A DNA stretch of 64,000 bases from Astropecten irregularis (taxonomy: Eukaryota > Echinodermata > Asteroidea > Paxillosida > Astropectinidae): positions 5,890,001 to 5,954,000 of the forward strand of contig OZ020259.1 in assembly GCA_963971285.1 (NCBI GenBank). Reading direction: 5' to 3'. Every line of letters begins with the position of its first letter. Positions within the stretch are counted from its first letter, which is position 1. The translations under genes were made by a program, and so were the position numbers. The notes beneath the pieces were generated by a model. That model did not search any database. It saw nothing but the letters and a program-made list of their open reading frames with translations, and was not told the origin of the DNA. Shown here in pieces: positions 63,706-64,000 of the stretch.

Positions 63706-64000
63706 GCTATAGGCTACTGTATATCCAGTAAACATGCTCATATCCGGTGAAATGCAATATTTATAGCACTGTGAATTACCGTCATCCATATTTGATCAGG
63801 TCTATTGTGTTTTTTCCCACGGTGATGCACAGGAGCTTTACACTTTTGTCCGTGGGAGCGAAAGAAGGGCTGTCCCTTTGTTATTCAAATGAGGTTCAGT
63901 CAATATTTCTAACTGTCCGTCTAGTTGCATCAATTGTACATGTATATTTATGAATGAGTGGTGACGTACCTGTACCTGTACCTGTGTACATGTGTCATCG

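Larger units (their letters stand above)
38079..64000 (+). other. KIF13 intron 2 (inferred, extends past the window)
   Basis: No KIF13 motor exon (P-loop, switch I/II) was found on the plus strand. Apart from the elements listed, these stretches show nothing recognisable: 38.6-39.8 kb, 52.6-53.15 kb, 54.1-55.5 kb (A/T-rich, scattered tgtaca words), 56.8-58.9 kb and 62.8-63.45 kb. That no other gene is present is an absence of evidence only. Confidence 0.55.

Noticed and set aside
38079-64000. Further KIF13 motor exons
   Set aside because: Searched by eye for the next family segment (KVFA-type, CFWSMDE) and the P-loop; none found, so not annotated.

Overview
The window looks like nuclear DNA from a marine deuterostome invertebrate, most likely an echinoderm. 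This is inferred from intron-rich genes with canonical GT-AG introns, an MCM3 protein very close to the vertebrate one, dense small foldback elements, frequent 'taggcctac' and (GTACAT)n words, and tRNA-derived SINEs. No bacterial, viral or CRISPR feature was seen. Exons were read by eye from splice signals, reading-frame continuity and protein similarity; no transcript data were available.

Three genes are supported. (1) About 0.27-9.88 kb, minus strand: four exons of a single-pass type I membrane protein with a signal peptide, a Ser/Thr-rich stretch, a furin-like Cys-rich region, a transmembrane helix and a long proline-rich cytoplasmic tail with repeated tyrosine motifs. Its 3' end runs off the left edge. 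(2) 12.14-29.35 kb, plus strand: a complete 18-exon MCM3 gene (810 aa, all phases compatible), a subunit of the MCM2-7 replicative helicase. Its proximal promoter has palindromic E2F-type sites. Genes 1 and 2 are divergently transcribed across about 2.26 kb. (3) From 33.98 kb, plus strand: the first two coding exons of a kinesin-3 motor of the KIF13 type. The rest of that gene would lie beyond the right edge, so 38.1-64 kb is read as one very long KIF13 intron.

Most of the remaining DNA is repeats. There are many 120-500 bp foldback (MITE-like) elements in several families, often nested. tRNA-derived SINEs, 3' remnants of non-LTR retrotransposons and several minisatellites are also present. 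The two most striking structures are a 10.4 kb foldback at 41,331-51,742, with arms of about 4.1 and 4.5 kb built from 80-bp and 30-bp tandem arrays around a 1.8 kb spacer, and a 1.0 kb element at 8,596-9,610 whose ends are inverted arrays of a 16-bp repeat and which has a perfect 8-bp target duplication. Both recall the modular TU foldback transposons described in sea urchins. MCM3 intron 2 starts with an 81-bp minisatellite (about 20 copies) that seems to derive from the exon 2/intron 2 junction itself and is interrupted by a 523-bp inverted-repeat element.
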